A stretch of DNA of 64,000 bases, from NCBI RefSeq assembly GCF_030167915.1, contig NZ_JARGNB010000003.1, positions 186,001 through 250,000 on the forward strand. The letters run 5' to 3'. This DNA is from Aquabacterium humicola. Lineage in GTDB: Bacteria > Pseudomonadota > Gammaproteobacteria > Burkholderiales > Burkholderiaceae_C. Position 1 is the stretch's first letter; each line of letters begins with the position of its first letter. Under the pieces are notes generated by a model, which worked only from the letters and a program-made list of their open reading frames with translations, was not told where the DNA came from and did not search any database. The position numbers and the translations under genes are program-made. Shown here in pieces: positions 18,108 to 27,411 of this stretch.

Positions 18108-21100
18108 ATGTCCGAGGAGCAGCGGCAACTCGAAGCCGCGCTGGTGGCGCTCGAGGCGCAGCGCGCGGCCCTGGGTGAGCTCGCGGTGGAGACGATGCGG
18201 GCCGCGCTGCGCGCCAGGCTCGCCGCCCTGACGGCCACTGCGGCCGCGCCGGCCGAGCCCGCGCAGACGCTCAAGCAGGTCTCGATCCTCTTCCTCGACG
18301 TGGTGGGCTCCACCACGCTGAGCCAGCGCCTGGACCCCGAGGCGATCAGCACGGTGATGGACGACGCGCTGGCTCGCGCCACCGCCGTCGTCCGGGGCCA
18401 CCGCGGCAAGGTGCTGCAGTACGCGGGCGACAACCTGCTCGCCGCCTTCGGCGCCGACGGCGCCAGCGAAGACGACGCGGAGCGCGCGGTGCATTGCGGG
18501 CTGGCGCTGCTCGAACTGGGCCGTTTGCTCGGCTCGGAAGTGCAGGCGCGCCACGGTCACGCCGGCTTCGATGTGCGCGTGGGCATCCACACCGGCGGCG
18601 TGCTGCTCGGCGGCGGGGTCGATGCCGAAGGCACGATCCGAGGCATCGCGGTCAACATCGCCGCGCGCATGGAGCAGACCGCGCCGGCCGGGGCCTTGCG
18701 CATCAGCCACGACACCTTCGACCAGGTACGCGGCATGTTCGACGTCGACGCCCAGGCGCCGCTGGCGATCAAGGGCCTGGACGCACCGATGACGAGTTAT
18801 CTGGTGCGGCAAGCCAGGCCGCGCCAGTACCGGATCCGCGCACGCGGCATCGAGGGCGTGGTCACGAAGATGATCGGCCGCGACGCCGAGCTCGCGCAGT
18901 TGCAGGCCGCCTTCGGGCGCCTGTTCGAGCAGCGCCGGCTCGCCGCCGTCACGGTCGTCGCCGACGCCGGCGTCGGCAAGAGCCGTCTGCTGCACGAGTT
19001 CGAGGCCTGGAGCGAGACCCGCCCCGAACGCTTTCTGCGCCTGCGCGGCCGCGCCACCCCGTCCACCGGCACCCAGGCCTATGGCCTGCTGCGCGACATC
19101 GTCGCCCGGCGCTTCCAGATTGCCGACGACGACAGTGTCGAAGCGGCGAGAAGGAAGATGGAAGACGGCATCGTGCCGCTCTTCGTGCACGACGATGGCC
19201 CCGACCTCGCCGAGGCCCACGCCCATCTGCTGGGCCACCTGATCGGCATCGAGTGGCGCGACAGCCGCCACCTCCGCGGCATCCTCGACGATCCCCGGCA
19301 GATCCGGAACCGTGCCTTCCACGCCGCGGCACAGTTGTTCCGCCGCATCGCCTCCGGCGACGCAAGCCCGGTCCTGCTGCAGGTCGAAGACCTGCACTGG
19401 GCCGATGGCGAAAGCCTGGACTTCCTGGACCACCTGGTCGAGGTCGACCGCGACGTGCCGCTGCTGGTGCTGGCGTTCACGCGGCCGACGCTCTTCGAGC
19501 GCGGGGCCGGCTGGCGCATCGCCGACGGGGTGCACCAGCGCATCGACCTGCATCCGCTCGGCAAGGACATGAGCCGGCTGCTGGCCGACGAGCTGTTGCA
19601 GAAGCTGCCCCGGATCCCGGCCGCATTGCGCGAGCTGCTCACCAGCAGCGCCGAGGGCAACCCGTTCTACATGGAGGAGCTGGTCAGGATGCTGATCGAC
19701 CAGGGCGCCATCGAGACCGGCGGCCCGCAGCGGCCCTGGAAGGTCGACGCCGATCGGCTGCTGGTGACCCATGTGCCGCCCACGCTCACCGGCGTGCTGC
19801 AGACGCGGCTCGACGGGCTGCCGGCGCCGGAGAAACGCGCCTTGCAGCAGGCCAGCGTCGTCGGCGCGGTGTTCTGGGACCAGGCGCTCGCCGCCATCGA
19901 GGCCGAGGCGACCGGGCAGCTGCCCGCGCTCGTGCGGCGCGAGCTGACGCTGCCGCGCGCCGATGCAGCGCTCGACGGTCTGCGCGAGTACGCCTTCCGC
20001 CATCAGGTGCTGCACCAGGTCACCTACGACACCGTGCTCAAGCGCCACAAGCGCGACGGCCACGCCCGGGTGGCGCAGTGGCTGGCAAACCTGACCGCGC
20101 AGGGCGGCCTGCGCTCGGGCGACCTGCTGGGTCTGGCGGCCGAACATTTCGAGCAGGCGGAAGACGGGCCGAACGCCGCCGAGTTCCACGCCCGTGCGGC
20201 CGAGCACGCCGGGCAGCGATTCGCGCACGACCGCGTGCTGGCGCACGTGGGCCGGGCGCTGGTGCAGCTGGGGGAACCCGGGCCCGCCCTGCAGCGGGCC
20301 GAGGCCGAACTGCGCTGGCGCCTGCTGGGCGTGCGCGAGGCAACGCTCTTCCTGCAGGCCCGCCGCGACGAGCAGACGGCCGATCTGGACGCGCTGGACC
20401 GCCTGGCGGACGTGCTGGACGACGACCGGCGGCGCGCCGAGGTGGCGCGGCGCCGCTGCAACCGTGCGGCGCGCATGGCCGACTGGGCGGCGCAGGTGCT
20501 CGCGGCCCGGCACGGCATGGCCTGCGCCGAGCGGGCCGGCGATGACGACCTGCGGCTGCGAATGCTCAACGGCCTGGCTTCGGCGCGGGTGCTCCAGGGC
20601 GACGTCGCCGACGGCCGCGCCATCGCGCTGCGCGGCCTGGGCGAAGCGCGCCGGCTTGCCCTGCGGGGGGTCGAGGGCAAGCTGCTCAGCACGCTGGCGA
20701 TGGTCGCCGGCCAGCAGGGCGATGCGCCGGGCGCGCACGACCTCACCCGGCAGACCGTGCAGATCAACCGGGAGACCGGCGATCGCGTCAACGAGGCCAT
20801 CGGGCTGTCGAACCTGGGCATGGGCTGGCTGCGGCTGGGCGACATGGCGCAGGCGCGGTCGGAACTGGAGGCGGCACTGCAGCTGGCGCGCGCCAACGGC
20901 GACCGCGCCATCGAAGCCACGGCGCTCGGCCATCTGTCGGCACTGGCGCTGTGGCAAGGCCACGAGGCGGAGGCCTTGGCGCTGGCCCGGCAGGCGCTGG
21001 ACCTCGCGCACGCATCGAAGGCGCGCAGCACCGCGGTGACGGCGGCGCTGCGGCTGGGCGACGCCGAAGCGGCGCTGGGCCGGCGCGCCGAAGCGCGACA

Positions 21101-21515
21101 GGCCTATGCGCAGGCGCACGCACTGGCAGGCGAGATCGGCGATCCGAGCCTGCACGACGCCGGCGCCGGCCTGGCGCGCGTGGCGCTGGCCGACGGCGAC
21201 GGCGCCGCTGCGCAGGCCATGCTGCAGCCGCTGCTGGACGACGCCGACGCCGGCAGCACGTTGGTGGAACGCAGCGGCGAGCCGCGCCTGATCGAGCTCA
21301 CTTGCCATCGGGTGCTGGCGTGTACCAGCGCCCCGCGCGCCCAGGCCTGGCTGCAGCGCGCGAACACCGCGCTGATGGCGCAGGCCGACGCCATCGAACG
21401 ATGGGGCGGCGCCGCGCTGCGCCAGGCCTTCCTGCAGAACATTCCCTGGCACCGCGAGATCGTCGCGGCATGGGGCCGCCTCCATGCCGCGCGCAGGGAG
21501 CGCGACAGCAGCTAG
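18108..21515 (+). CDS. Class III cyclase-domain/AAA ATPase/TPR signalling protein
   Basis: 1135 residues. A short coiled segment precedes a class III nucleotidyl cyclase domain (residues ~55-235). The metal-binding aspartates are D64 in ILFLDVVGSTT and D108 in VLQYAGDNLLAAFG, and the transition-state pair is in VNIAARMEQ. Next comes an AAA-type ATPase with Walker A ADAGVGKS (285-292) and Walker B VLLQVEDLHWAD. The C-terminal ~400 residues are helical repeats of TPR type (SNLGMGWLRLGDMAQARSELEAALQLA). The architecture is common in soil bacteria and is thought to couple cAMP-type output to sensing through the repeats; the signal is unknown. The start is MSEEQRQ. Confidence 0.92.
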   Translation: MSEEQRQLEAALVALEAQRAALGELAVETMRAALRARLAALTATAAAPAEPAQTLKQVSILFLDVVGSTTLSQRLDPEAISTVMDDALARATAVVRGHRGKVLQYAGDNLLAAFGADGASEDDAERAVHCGLALLELGRLLGSEVQARHGHAGFDVRVGIHTGGVLLGGGVDAEGTIRGIAVNIAARMEQTAPAGALRISHDTFDQVRGMFDVDAQAPLAIKGLDAPMTSYLVRQARPRQYRIRARGIEGVVTKMIGRDAELAQLQAAFGRLFEQRRLAAVTVVADAGVGKSRLLHEFEAWSETRPERFLRLRGRATPSTGTQAYGLLRDIVARRFQIADDDSVEAARRKMEDGIVPLFVHDDGPDLAEAHAHLLGHLIGIEWRDSRHLRGILDDPRQIRNRAFHAAAQLFRRIASGDASPVLLQVEDLHWADGESLDFLDHLVEVDRDVPLLVLAFTRPTLFERGAGWRIADGVHQRIDLHPLGKDMSRLLADELLQKLPRIPAALRELLTSSAEGNPFYMEELVRMLIDQGAIETGGPQRPWKVDADRLLVTHVPPTLTGVLQTRLDGLPAPEKRALQQASVVGAVFWDQALAAIEAEATGQLPALVRRELTLPRADAALDGLREYAFRHQVLHQVTYDTVLKRHKRDGHARVAQWLANLTAQGGLRSGDLLGLAAEHFEQAEDGPNAAEFHARAAEHAGQRFAHDRVLAHVGRALVQLGEPGPALQRAEAELRWRLLGVREATLFLQARRDEQTADLDALDRLADVLDDDRRRAEVARRRCNRAARMADWAAQVLAARHGMACAERAGDDDLRLRMLNGLASARVLQGDVADGRAIALRGLGEARRLALRGVEGKLLSTLAMVAGQQGDAPGAHDLTRQTVQINRETGDRVNEAIGLSNLGMGWLRLGDMAQARSELEAALQLARANGDRAIEATALGHLSALALWQGHEAEALALARQALDLAHASKARSTAVTAALRLGDAEAALGRRAEARQAYAQAHALAGEIGDPSLHDAGAGLARVALADGDGAAAQAMLQPLLDDADAGSTLVERSGEPRLIELTCHRVLACTSAPRAQAWLQRANTALMAQADAIERWGGAALRQAFLQNIPWHREIVAAWGRLHAARRERDSS

Positions 21516-21618
21516 ATGCCACCCCTGGTCTTCATCGGCTAGTGGCGGGAGGACACGGGCCTGGTCGTCCGGCACGTCGATTGCTCGCCGTTTCGGATTG
21601 CAAGCAGGAGAACACCGG

Positions 21619-22518
21619 ATGCGTGCGACTCGGGCGGCCCCCTTCCTCTTCAAGACGGCCTGCGTGGCTGGCCTGGTGGCCCTGGCCTACTTCGCCAAAG
21701 GGCCGGCCAGGGCGCAGGCCCGGTCCGCCCACACGCTGACATCGCACGACGGCACGCGCCTCGCCTACGACAAGCGGGGCCGAGGCCCGGCGCTCATCCT
21801 GGTCGGCGGTGCCTTGTCCGACCGCTCCGGCGCTGTCGAGCTCGCGCAGCTACTGGCCACCCGGTACACGGTCTACAGCTATGACCGCCGCGGCCGCGGC
21901 GGCAGCACCGACACCCCGCCCTACGTGGTGCAGCGTGAGATCGAGGACCTCGAGGCGCTGATCGACGCTGCCGGTGGCTCGGCCTATGTCTACGGCAAGT
22001 CCTCGGGCGCGGCGCTGGCACTGCAGGCCGCGTCGGCGCTGGGCGGCAAGGTCAGGAAGCTGGCGCTCTACGAGGCACCCTACAGCGAGGCCGATGGCGC
22101 GGCCACCGAGTGGCAGGCGTTCCGGGCCCGGCTCGACACCTTGCTCGCCGCCGACCGCCGGGCCGAGGCCATCGCGGCCTTCATGAAGTTCGTGGGCGCG
22201 CCCGACGAGGCGGTTGCGAAGCTGAAGGCTTCGCCCGCCTGGGCCGGGATGATGGCGATGGCGCCGACACTGGCCTACGACAATGCCGTGCTGGGCGACG
22301 ATCGGTCGGTGCCGGTGGCGATCGCCGGACAGGTCCGGGCGCCCACGCTGGTGATGGACGGCGGCGCCAGCGTCGGGCCGATGCCGTTCATGCGCCGGAC
22401 AGCCGACAGGATCGCCGCGGCCATTCCGGGCGCCCGGCGCCAGGTGATCACCGGGCAGGCGCATGACGTCAGTGCGAAGGCGCTGGCGCCCGCGCTGTTC
22501 CAGTTCTTCGGCCACTGA
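21619..22518 (+). CDS. Exported alpha/beta hydrolase
   Basis: 299 residues. An N-terminal hydrophobic segment (FKTACVAGLVALAYFAKGPARAQA) suggests export or membrane anchoring. The hydrolase core has DGTRLAYDKRGRGPALILVGGA, the nucleophile serine in YVYGKSSGAALAL and a terminal histidine in ITGQAHDVSAKALAP. The KSSG elbow places Lys before Ser, as in many small ester or lactone hydrolases. GCAGGAG precedes ATG by 8 bp. It follows the cyclase/ATPase gene by 103 bp and may be co-transcribed. Confidence 0.85.
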   Translation: MRATRAAPFLFKTACVAGLVALAYFAKGPARAQARSAHTLTSHDGTRLAYDKRGRGPALILVGGALSDRSGAVELAQLLATRYTVYSYDRRGRGGSTDTPPYVVQREIEDLEALIDAAGGSAYVYGKSSGAALALQAASALGGKVRKLALYEAPYSEADGAATEWQAFRARLDTLLAADRRAEAIAAFMKFVGAPDEAVAKLKASPAWAGMMAMAPTLAYDNAVLGDDRSVPVAIAGQVRAPTLVMDGGASVGPMPFMRRTADRIAAAIPGARRQVITGQAHDVSAKALAPALFQFFGH

Positions 22519-22572
22519 GTCGCCGCGCACCGAATCGCCGCTGAAGCGCCGGGCCGGCGGCACCGCGACAAC

Positions 22573-25008
22573 TCAGGTCGCCGCGGCCGCGATCGCGCCC
22601 GCCTGGCGTCCCGGCTTCGCCTGCGGCATCAACACCGCCGACAGCGCCGGGATCAGCACCACCGCGCCCACCATGTTCCACAGGAACATGAACGCCAGCA
22701 GGATGCCCATGTCGGCCTGGAACTTGATGGGCGAGAGCGCCCAGGTCAGCACGCCGGCGGCCAGCGTGATGCCCACCAGCGCGACGACCTTGCCGGTGAA
22801 CTTCAGCGCCTGCGCATAGGCCTCGCGCAGCGGCACGCCCTGGCGCTGCTGCGTGAGCTGCACGCTCAGCAGGTACAGCGCGTAGTCGACGCCGATGCCG
22901 ACGCCCAGCGCCACCACCGGCAGCGTGGCCACCTTGACGCCGATGCCCAAGGCGACCATCAGCGCCTCGCACAGCACCGACGTGACGACCAGCGGCACCA
23001 CGGCGATGACCACCGCGCGCCAGCTGCGGAAGGTGATGAAGGCCAGCACGATCACCGCGGCATACACCCACAGCAGCATCTGCGTCCAGGCCTGGCGCAC
23101 GACGATGTTGGTGGCGGCCTCGATGCCGGCCGAGCCGGCGGCCAGCAGGAACTGGCGTTCCGGCGTCGAATGCGCGGCGGCGAAGTCGGCGCTGGCGGCG
23201 ACCACGCGGTCCAGCGTCTCGGCGCGGTGGTCGGCCAGGTAGGCGATCACCGGCATCACCGAGCACTCGGTGTTGAAGAGGTCGGGGTTGTTGACGCTGG
23301 CCTGCTGCGCGCCGTAGTTCAGCACGTCCTGATTGCGCGCGATGGTCAGCCACTTCGGGCTGCCTTCGTTGCTGCCGGCGGTGATCTGGCGCACCGCGTT
23401 GGTCAGCGCCACGGTGGTCTGCACGCCCGCCACCTGCTGCAGCGCCCAGGCCAGGCGATCGGTCTCGATCAGCGTGGCGTACTGCAGGCAGCCTTCCTTC
23501 GGCGTCTTCACGATCACCGCGAAGGTGTCGGACGACAACGCATAGCTCGCATTGATGAACTGGTTGTCGCGGTTGTAGCGCGAGTCGGCGCGCAGCTCGG
23601 GCGCGCCGGGGTCGAGGTCGCCGATGGCCAGGCGCTGGCTGGTGATCACACCGAAGGCGGTGAGGCCGATGGCCGCGGCGATGGCGGCCCACGCGAAGCG
23701 CGGCTCGGTAAAGCGCTCGAGGCCGCGCCACACGCGCTGCAGGAATGCGCCGCCGTTGGCGCCGCTCTCGGCACGCAATGCGCGCTCGGCCGCCTTGGCG
23801 CTGACGCCGACGTACGACAGCAGCACCGGCAGCAGGATCAGGTTGGTGACGATCAGCACCGCGACGCCCAGGCTCGCGGCCAGCGCCAGCTCGCGGATCA
23901 CCGGGATGTCGATCAGCATCAGCACGCCGAAGCCCACCGCGTCGGCCAGCAGCGCCGTCAGCCCGGCGAGGAACAGGCGCCGGAAGGTCAGCCGCGCGGC
24001 CACCAGGCGATGCGCCCCGCGGCCGATGTCCTGCATGATGCCGTTCATCTTCTGCGCGCCGTGGCTGACGCCGATGGCGAAGACGAGGAAGGGCACGAGG
24101 ATCGAATACGGGTCCAGCTCGAAGCCCAGCGCCGCGACGAGGCCCAGCTGCCAGGCCACCGCGACCAGCGAGCAGGCCAGCACCAGCGCGGTGCTGCGCA
24201 GGCAGCGGGTATAGGCCTGGATGATGAGCGCGGCCACCAGCGCCGCCAGCCCGAAGTACAGCGCCACCTGCTTCAGGCCCTCGATCAGGTCGCCCACCAG
24301 CTTCGCGAAGCCGACGACGTGCACGCTGACCTGGCCTTCGCCTTCGGCCTTCGTGCGGATCGCCTCGATCGCGCGCGACAGCGCGCGGTAGTCGATGCGC
24401 TGGCCGGTGCCCGGGTCCTGGTCGAGCAGCGGGACGACGAGCATGCTGGACCTGAAGTCCTTGCCCACCAGGCTGCCGACCAGGTTGGCGCGCGCGATGT
24501 TGCCGCGCAGGCGTTCGGTGGCGGCGGCCGAGCCGTCGTAGTTGTCCGGCATCACCGGGCCGCCGCGGAAGCCCTCTTCGGTCACCTCGGTCCAGCGCAC
24601 GCCCGGCGCCCACAGCGACTTCACCCACGCGCGGTCGACGCCCGGCGTCAGGAACACCTCGTCGTGGATGCGCTTCAGCGTCTCCACGTACTTCGGCTGG
24701 TAGATGTCGCCCTCGCGCGCGGCGACCACGATGCGCAGCGAGTTGCCCAGGCCGCGCAGGTCGTCGCGGTGCTCCAGGAAGTTCTGGATGTACGGATGGC
24801 TGCGCGGGATCATCTTGTCGAAGCTGGCGTTCAGCGTCAGCCGCATCGCGGCGATCAGCGTCAGCACGATCGTCAGCATCGCGCACAGCCCCAGCACGAG
24901 GCGGCGGTGGTTGAACACCCCGCGCTCGAGCAGCGAGCCGGAGCGGGGGCCGAAGTCGGCCAGGGTCGGCGGCGCGGCCAGCGTGTCGCTGGCGGTGGGC
25001 GCATGCAT
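22573..25008 (-). CDS. RND/MMPL-family transporter (hydrophobe exporter-like)
   Basis: 811 residues. Two halves each hold a periplasmic domain and a block of membrane helices with a sterol-sensing-like fold: LVPFLVFAIGVSHGAQKMNGIM in the first half and VVALGVGIGVDYALYLLSVQL in the second. This organisation is that of HpnN/MMPL-type RND proteins that move hydrophobic lipids or polyketides across the envelope. The ATG at 25008 is preceded by AAAGGA. It is the last gene of the DUF1302-DUF1329-YCF48-RND operon, 37 bp after the YCF48-like gene, and is presumably the inner-membrane engine of that system. The cargo is unknown. Confidence 0.92.
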   Translation of the reverse strand: MHAPTASDTLAAPPTLADFGPRSGSLLERGVFNHRRLVLGLCAMLTIVLTLIAAMRLTLNASFDKMIPRSHPYIQNFLEHRDDLRGLGNSLRIVVAAREGDIYQPKYVETLKRIHDEVFLTPGVDRAWVKSLWAPGVRWTEVTEEGFRGGPVMPDNYDGSAAATERLRGNIARANLVGSLVGKDFRSSMLVVPLLDQDPGTGQRIDYRALSRAIEAIRTKAEGEGQVSVHVVGFAKLVGDLIEGLKQVALYFGLAALVAALIIQAYTRCLRSTALVLACSLVAVAWQLGLVAALGFELDPYSILVPFLVFAIGVSHGAQKMNGIMQDIGRGAHRLVAARLTFRRLFLAGLTALLADAVGFGVLMLIDIPVIRELALAASLGVAVLIVTNLILLPVLLSYVGVSAKAAERALRAESGANGGAFLQRVWRGLERFTEPRFAWAAIAAAIGLTAFGVITSQRLAIGDLDPGAPELRADSRYNRDNQFINASYALSSDTFAVIVKTPKEGCLQYATLIETDRLAWALQQVAGVQTTVALTNAVRQITAGSNEGSPKWLTIARNQDVLNYGAQQASVNNPDLFNTECSVMPVIAYLADHRAETLDRVVAASADFAAAHSTPERQFLLAAGSAGIEAATNIVVRQAWTQMLLWVYAAVIVLAFITFRSWRAVVIAVVPLVVTSVLCEALMVALGIGVKVATLPVVALGVGIGVDYALYLLSVQLTQQRQGVPLREAYAQALKFTGKVVALVGITLAAGVLTWALSPIKFQADMGILLAFMFLWNMVGAVVLIPALSAVLMPQAKPGRQAGAIAAAAT

Positions 25009-25045
25009 GGGGAGTCCTTTCAGGCCGGAGGTGACGACCGGCCCA

Positions 25046-26023
25046 TCAGGCCAGGGGCAGCGACTGCAGCCCGCGCGGGCCGGCCAGCACCAGCGCGCCG
25101 GGCACGGCGGCCACGGCGGCGGCGGGCAGCGGGCGCTGGTTGGCGACGGGCGCGAAGCTGGCGCCGTCGTCGGCGCTGACCAGCACATGGCCGGCCTGGC
25201 TGACCAGCACGAAGCGGCCGTGGGCATCGAGGGTCGCGGCGGGCAGGCCCACCTGCAGGCCGGTGGCCACGGCCTGCCAGCTGCGGCCGCCGTCGGTGGA
25301 GCGCAGCGCGCTGCCGCGCAGGCCGTGCACCAGCAGCGCACGCTCGTTGCCGACGATGCCGAACAGCGTGCCCTTGTACGGCAGCTCCACCGCCTTGAAG
25401 CGCTGGGCCTCGCGGTCCAGCTTCAGCAGCAGGCCCTGCTCGCCGGCGATCCACACGTCGGCGCCGATGCCGCGCACCGCGTACAGGTGCAGGCCCTTCG
25501 GGTTGTCGACGGAGGCCTTGGCGTCCTGCCAGCTCGCGCCGCCGTCGCTCGTGCGCTGGATGTCGCCGAACGCGCCGACGACGAAGCCGGTGCGCGCATC
25601 GGCGAACCAGCAATCGAGCCACGGGTTCTCGGGCGTGCCGGCGCGGCGGCCGTCGAGCAGTCGCTTCCAGCTGCGGCCGCCGTCGGCGCTGCCGATCACC
25701 AGGCCGTCGTGGCCGCAGGCGACGCCTTGCGTCGGCGTCGGGAAGTGCACGGCCACCAGGTCCGAGCTGGCCGGCACCTCGGCCTGCTGCCAGCTGCGAC
25801 CGCCGTCGGCGCTGACCAGCACATGCCCGCGCTGGCCGACCGCGACCAGGCGGTCGCCCGCGCGGGCCAGGCCGTTGAGCAGGCTGCGTTCGGCCAGCGG
25901 GCTGCGCAGCGCTGGCGTGTCCAGCACGTCGCGCACGCCGCCGGCGAAGGCGCCGCCCGCGGCCAGCGCGGCGGGCAGGGCGAGCAGGCGGCGGCGGGTC
26001 AGGAGGGGCATGCGGACGCTCAT
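25046..26023 (-). CDS. YCF48/Hcf136-like beta-propeller protein, exported
   Basis: 325 residues. A twin-arginine-type leader (LLTRRRLLALPAALAAGGAFA) is followed by a propeller with repeated Asp-box motifs SADGGRSW (several copies), TSDGGASW and SADDGASF. It resembles the photosystem II assembly factor YCF48 but lies here with DUF1302 and DUF1329 envelope genes, an arrangement that recurs in non-photosynthetic proteobacteria. The likely role is a periplasmic scaffold or adaptor between the outer-membrane DUF1302 protein and the RND pump. An internal start (MPLLTRRR) is possible. It begins 20 bp after the DUF1329 stop. Confidence 0.9.
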   Translation of the reverse strand: MSVRMPLLTRRRLLALPAALAAGGAFAGGVRDVLDTPALRSPLAERSLLNGLARAGDRLVAVGQRGHVLVSADGGRSWQQAEVPASSDLVAVHFPTPTQGVACGHDGLVIGSADGGRSWKRLLDGRRAGTPENPWLDCWFADARTGFVVGAFGDIQRTSDGGASWQDAKASVDNPKGLHLYAVRGIGADVWIAGEQGLLLKLDREAQRFKAVELPYKGTLFGIVGNERALLVHGLRGSALRSTDGGRSWQAVATGLQVGLPAATLDAHGRFVLVSQAGHVLVSADDGASFAPVANQRPLPAAAVAAVPGALVLAGPRGLQSLPLA

Positions 26024-26043
26024 GGGCACGCGTCTTTCAGGCG

Positions 26044-27402
26044 TCAGCGGATGCCGGCGCCGGCCAGCGCATCGGCCGACCATTCGCGGTCCGGCAGCGG
26101 CTTGGTGTGGCGCAGGCCGCCGGTCTCGGCGATGAAGCCGGTCAGCGAATAGACGCGCGACACCAGGTCGTAGTGGCCGAACATGTCGGTGTACGGCGCG
26201 GGCAGGTCGTAGCTGGGCGCCATGTAGGCGAAGCCGGTGCGGTAGAGCTGGCCGCGCGCGTCGTACTCGTCGCTGGCCAGCGCCGCCCACGAGTCCTCGT
26301 CGAGGTAGAAGGTGCGCTTGCCGTAGACATGGCGCTTGCCGTCCTTCAGCTTGGCTTCCACCACCCACACGCGGTGCAGCTCCCAGCGCACCAGGTCCGG
26401 GTTCAGGTGGTTGGGCTTGAGCAGCTCGTCCTGCTTCGCCTGGTACACCGCGGCATAGGTGTTGTAGGGCACCAGCATCTCCTTCTTGCCGATCAGCTTG
26501 AAGTCGAAGCGCTCCATCGAGCCGTTGAAGATGAAGGTGTCGTCGAAGGTCGTGGCGCCGGCGGTGCCGGGGTTCGGCGTGTCGTGCGACAGGTCCGGCG
26601 CCACCTTCACGCGGCGCTGGCCGGGCAGGTAGCTCCAGGCGCGGCGGTCCTTCGCGCCGATGTCCAGCGGGTCGACCAGCATCAGCGCCTCGCCGGCGCG
26701 GCGGGCCGGTCCGGTGTAGGTCAGCTTGATGCGCCAGAAGGTGTCGGCGCTGGTCTTCGTCGCGTCCCAGAACGGATATTCCTGCACGCTGATGCCTTCG
26801 GTGGCCAAGGTGGCGCGGCCGCTGGCATCGACGCTCAGGTTGCGGTACTTGGCCTCGTAGGCCTGGCCGTTGAAGCGCACCAGGTGGTTCCACATCGCCT
26901 CGTAGCCGTCCTTCGGGATCGGGAACGGAAAGCCGGCGTGCGCGCCTTCGATCGAGCGGCCGTCGTTCACCGTCTTCGCGCGCACGGCGTTCTTCGCGGT
27001 GTTGTCGGCGACGAACTTCGGGAATGCGACGCTGCGGTGCGTGGGGTACACGTCGACGCGGTAGCTCGGGTACTTCTGCAGCAGCGCCTTGGTGCCTTCG
27101 GTCAGCTTGTCGGCATGCGCGGCCATGGTCTTGGCGTCGATCTGAAGGCGCGGCTTGTCGGCGGCGAAGGGATTGGGCCGCACGCCGTCGCCGGCCTTGT
27201 AGCCGGCCGGCGCGGCGGTGAGGCCGCCGGTGTACGCGGGGATCGTGCCGTCCTTGTTGCCGGCCTTCTCGGCGCCGATGGCGGTCAGCGTGCTGCCGAG
27301 CGCCTTGGCCTCGTCGGCGCTGACGGCGGCGTGCGCCGTCGAGACGGCCATCGTCGCGGCGGCGATGGCCAGGAGGCGGTGAAGCTTGAATTGCCCGTTC
27401 AT
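26044..27402 (-). CDS. DUF1329 envelope protein
   Basis: 452 residues with a signal peptide (LLAIAAATMAVSTAHA). The mature part carries family landmarks: DGTIPAYTGGL near the N terminus, FPIPKDGYEAMWNHLVRF, and RRAWSYLPGQRRVKVAPDLSHDTPNP, which resembles lipid-sorting LolA/LolB-like proteins in layout. It is probably a periplasmic or outer-membrane-attached partner carrying a lipophilic ligand. It starts 9 bp after the DUF1302 gene; its ribosome site (AAGGAA) overlaps the DUF1302 stop codon, a sign of coupling. Confidence 0.93.
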   Translation of the reverse strand: MNGQFKLHRLLAIAAATMAVSTAHAAVSADEAKALGSTLTAIGAEKAGNKDGTIPAYTGGLTAAPAGYKAGDGVRPNPFAADKPRLQIDAKTMAAHADKLTEGTKALLQKYPSYRVDVYPTHRSVAFPKFVADNTAKNAVRAKTVNDGRSIEGAHAGFPFPIPKDGYEAMWNHLVRFNGQAYEAKYRNLSVDASGRATLATEGISVQEYPFWDATKTSADTFWRIKLTYTGPARRAGEALMLVDPLDIGAKDRRAWSYLPGQRRVKVAPDLSHDTPNPGTAGATTFDDTFIFNGSMERFDFKLIGKKEMLVPYNTYAAVYQAKQDELLKPNHLNPDLVRWELHRVWVVEAKLKDGKRHVYGKRTFYLDEDSWAALASDEYDARGQLYRTGFAYMAPSYDLPAPYTDMFGHYDLVSRVYSLTGFIAETGGLRHTKPLPDREWSADALAGAGIR

Positions 27403-27411
27403 CGTCGTTCC

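Noticed and set aside
17913-21653. Very long open frame antisense to the cyclase/ATPase gene
   Set aside because: It is rich in Arg, Ala, His and Gln, has no domains, and mirrors the sense gene's third-position G+C bias. Similar antisense frames at 72-2702, 6863-10246, 42907-46527 and 47476-50601 are rejected for the same reason.
25046-26023. Photosystem assembly factor implying a phototroph
   Set aside because: The YCF48-like propeller lies in a DUF1302/DUF1329/RND operon and no photosynthesis genes are present in the window.
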